Shown here piece by piece: positions 63,140 through 64,000 of a stretch of DNA of 64,000 nucleotides. This stretch comes from Nanchangia anserum (GTDB taxonomy: Bacteria > Actinomycetota > Actinomycetes > Actinomycetales > Actinomycetaceae), in NCBI RefSeq assembly GCF_015240065.1, contig NZ_CP060506.1:558001-622000 (forward strand). The letters are read 5' to 3'. Under the pieces are notes generated by a model. It did no database searches, was not told the DNA's origin, and was given only the letters and a program-made list of their open reading frames with translations. Position 1 is the stretch's first letter. Each line of letters begins with the position of its first letter. A program made the translations under genes and the position numbers.

Positions 63140-64000
63140 GTGAAGCCTTTGTATCCAGACCTGACGCCCCCGCCCCCGGCGGATCCCGATTCGCTGCGCG
63201 TGGTTCCCCTCGGGGGACTGGGCGAAGTGGGGCGCAATATGACGGTCATGGAGCATCGCGGGAAGATCCTGCTGCTCGACTGCGGTGTGCTCTTCCCCGA
63301 GGAGATCCAACCCGGTGTGGACCTCATCCTGCCCGACTTCAGCTACATCGCTCAGCGCATGGATGATGTGACGGCTCTGCTGCTCACGCACGGTCACGAA
63401 GACCATATCGGCGCGGTGCCCTATCTGCTGCGGTTGCGCGAGGACATTCCCATCTACGGTTCGAAGCTGACGATCGCCTTCCTCGAGGCAAAACTGCGCG
63501 AGCACCGGCTGCCGACCACGCACCTTCACGTCGTCGCCGAGGGCGACGCCATCGAACTAGACGGCTATGGGTGTGAATTCCTCGCCGTCAACCACTCCAT
63601 TCCCGACGCCCTCGCCATCATGATTCGCACGGCAGCTGGCAACGCCTTGCTGACTGGCGATTTCAAGATGGATCAGCTCCCCCTTGACGGTCGCATTACG
63701 GATCTTCGCGGATTTGCCCGCATGGGTGACGAGGGCGTGGACCTGTTCATGGTCGATTCGACGAACGCTGAGGTCCCCGGTTTCGTCACCTCAGAATGCG
63801 AAATCGGTCCCGTCCTCAAACAGGTGTTCCGCGACGCGCAGCGCCAGATCGTCGTGGCCTCCTTTGCCTCGCACGTCCACCGCGTCCAGCAGGTGCTCGG
63901 CGCAGCCGCGGCGACGGGGCGCAAGGTCTGTCTCATCGGGCGGTCGATGGAACGTAACATGCGCATCGCCGCGGAGGGGGGATACCTCAACATTCCCGAG
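63140..64000 (+). CDS. rnj: Ribonuclease J (3' end cut off by the window)
   Basis: Metallo-beta-lactamase/beta-CASP exo- and endoribonuclease for mRNA decay and rRNA maturation. GTG 63140; open to the last base, 287 of about 560 aa visible. Metal site THGHEDHIGA (His84, His86, Asp88, His89) and VNHSIPDALAIMI. The short Pro-rich N-terminus (LTPPPPADP) is typical of actinobacterial RNase J. Its position directly after dapA is conserved in mycobacteria and streptomycetes. Confidence 0.94.
   Translation, partial: MKPLYPDLTPPPPADPDSLRVVPLGGLGEVGRNMTVMEHRGKILLLDCGVLFPEEIQPGVDLILPDFSYIAQRMDDVTALLLTHGHEDHIGAVPYLLRLREDIPIYGSKLTIAFLEAKLREHRLPTTHLHVVAEGDAIELDGYGCEFLAVNHSIPDALAIMIRTAAGNALLTGDFKMDQLPLDGRITDLRGFARMGDEGVDLFMVDSTNAEVPGFVTSECEIGPVLKQVFRDAQRQIVVASFASHVHRVQQVLGAAAATGRKVCLIGRSMERNMRIAAEGGYLNIPE

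Overview
The window is a contiguous piece of a high-GC actinobacterial chromosome. The gene order prfA-prmC-tsaC-wecA-atpI-atpBEFHAGDC-DUF2550-nucS is the classic actinobacterial ATP synthase neighbourhood. NucS, the GlgE pathway, a DUF5926 protein and a DivIVA-like coiled-coil protein all point the same way. The 16S rRNA reads like the family Actinomycetaceae (Trueperella/Arcanobacterium/Actinobaculum type), but I cannot name a species from sequence alone. The arginine deiminase operon, a PTS permease and glycogen metabolism suggest a host-associated, fermentative or facultatively anaerobic lifestyle (inference).

Layout. 1-3840: release factor RF1 (5' end cut off), its methyltransferase, threonylcarbamoyl-AMP synthase, WecA-type transferase and an AtpI-like protein. 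4010-10873: the complete F1Fo ATP synthase operon, with a frameshifted gamma subunit and a short epsilon. 10883-18674: DUF2550, NucS, a three-module membrane protein of unknown function (minus strand), NagA, a Zn-ribbon-like protein, an alpha/beta-hydrolase without its nucleophile, and a nitroreductase. 18755-24795: a DivIVA-like coiled-coil gene (minus), then a membrane protein, an acidic protein, a lipoprotein, a thioredoxin-TPR protein (YbbN) and an Eis-like acetyltransferase. 24792-36236: glycogen/trehalose cluster with the minus-strand operon glgE-treS-mak-(OPA transporter)-glgB, and divergent glgP. 36421-42869: VIT family transporter, PTS EIIBCA, trpS, glgX. 42993-47708: etfBA, cysteine desulfurase, mnmA, tRNA-Leu, bcp. 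47733-52524: an orphan antitoxin-like regulator, then arcABC-argR. 52577-58466: one rRNA operon (16S-23S-5S) with unusually G/T-rich spacers. 58542-64000: DUF5926, M16 peptidase, dapB, a GNAT acetyltransferase, dapA and RNase J (3' end cut off).

How the genes fit together. TreS, Mak, GlgE and GlgB form the complete trehalose-to-alpha-glucan route. GlgP and GlgX provide breakdown, so polymer synthesis and recycling lie within about 18 kb. ArcA, ArcB and ArcC turn arginine into ornithine, ammonia, CO2 and ATP, with ArgR at the 3' end and ArgR-like half-sites upstream. DapB and DapA give lysine/diaminopimelate precursors.

Data quality. Several highly conserved genes (atpG, glgP, cysteine desulfurase, M16 peptidase, glgB, ybbN, eis-like) are broken by single-base shifts even though the reading resumes in another frame. 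They are concentrated at about 22990-25310. This looks more like sequencing or assembly error than biological decay. No CRISPR array, insertion sequence, integrase or prophage is visible.
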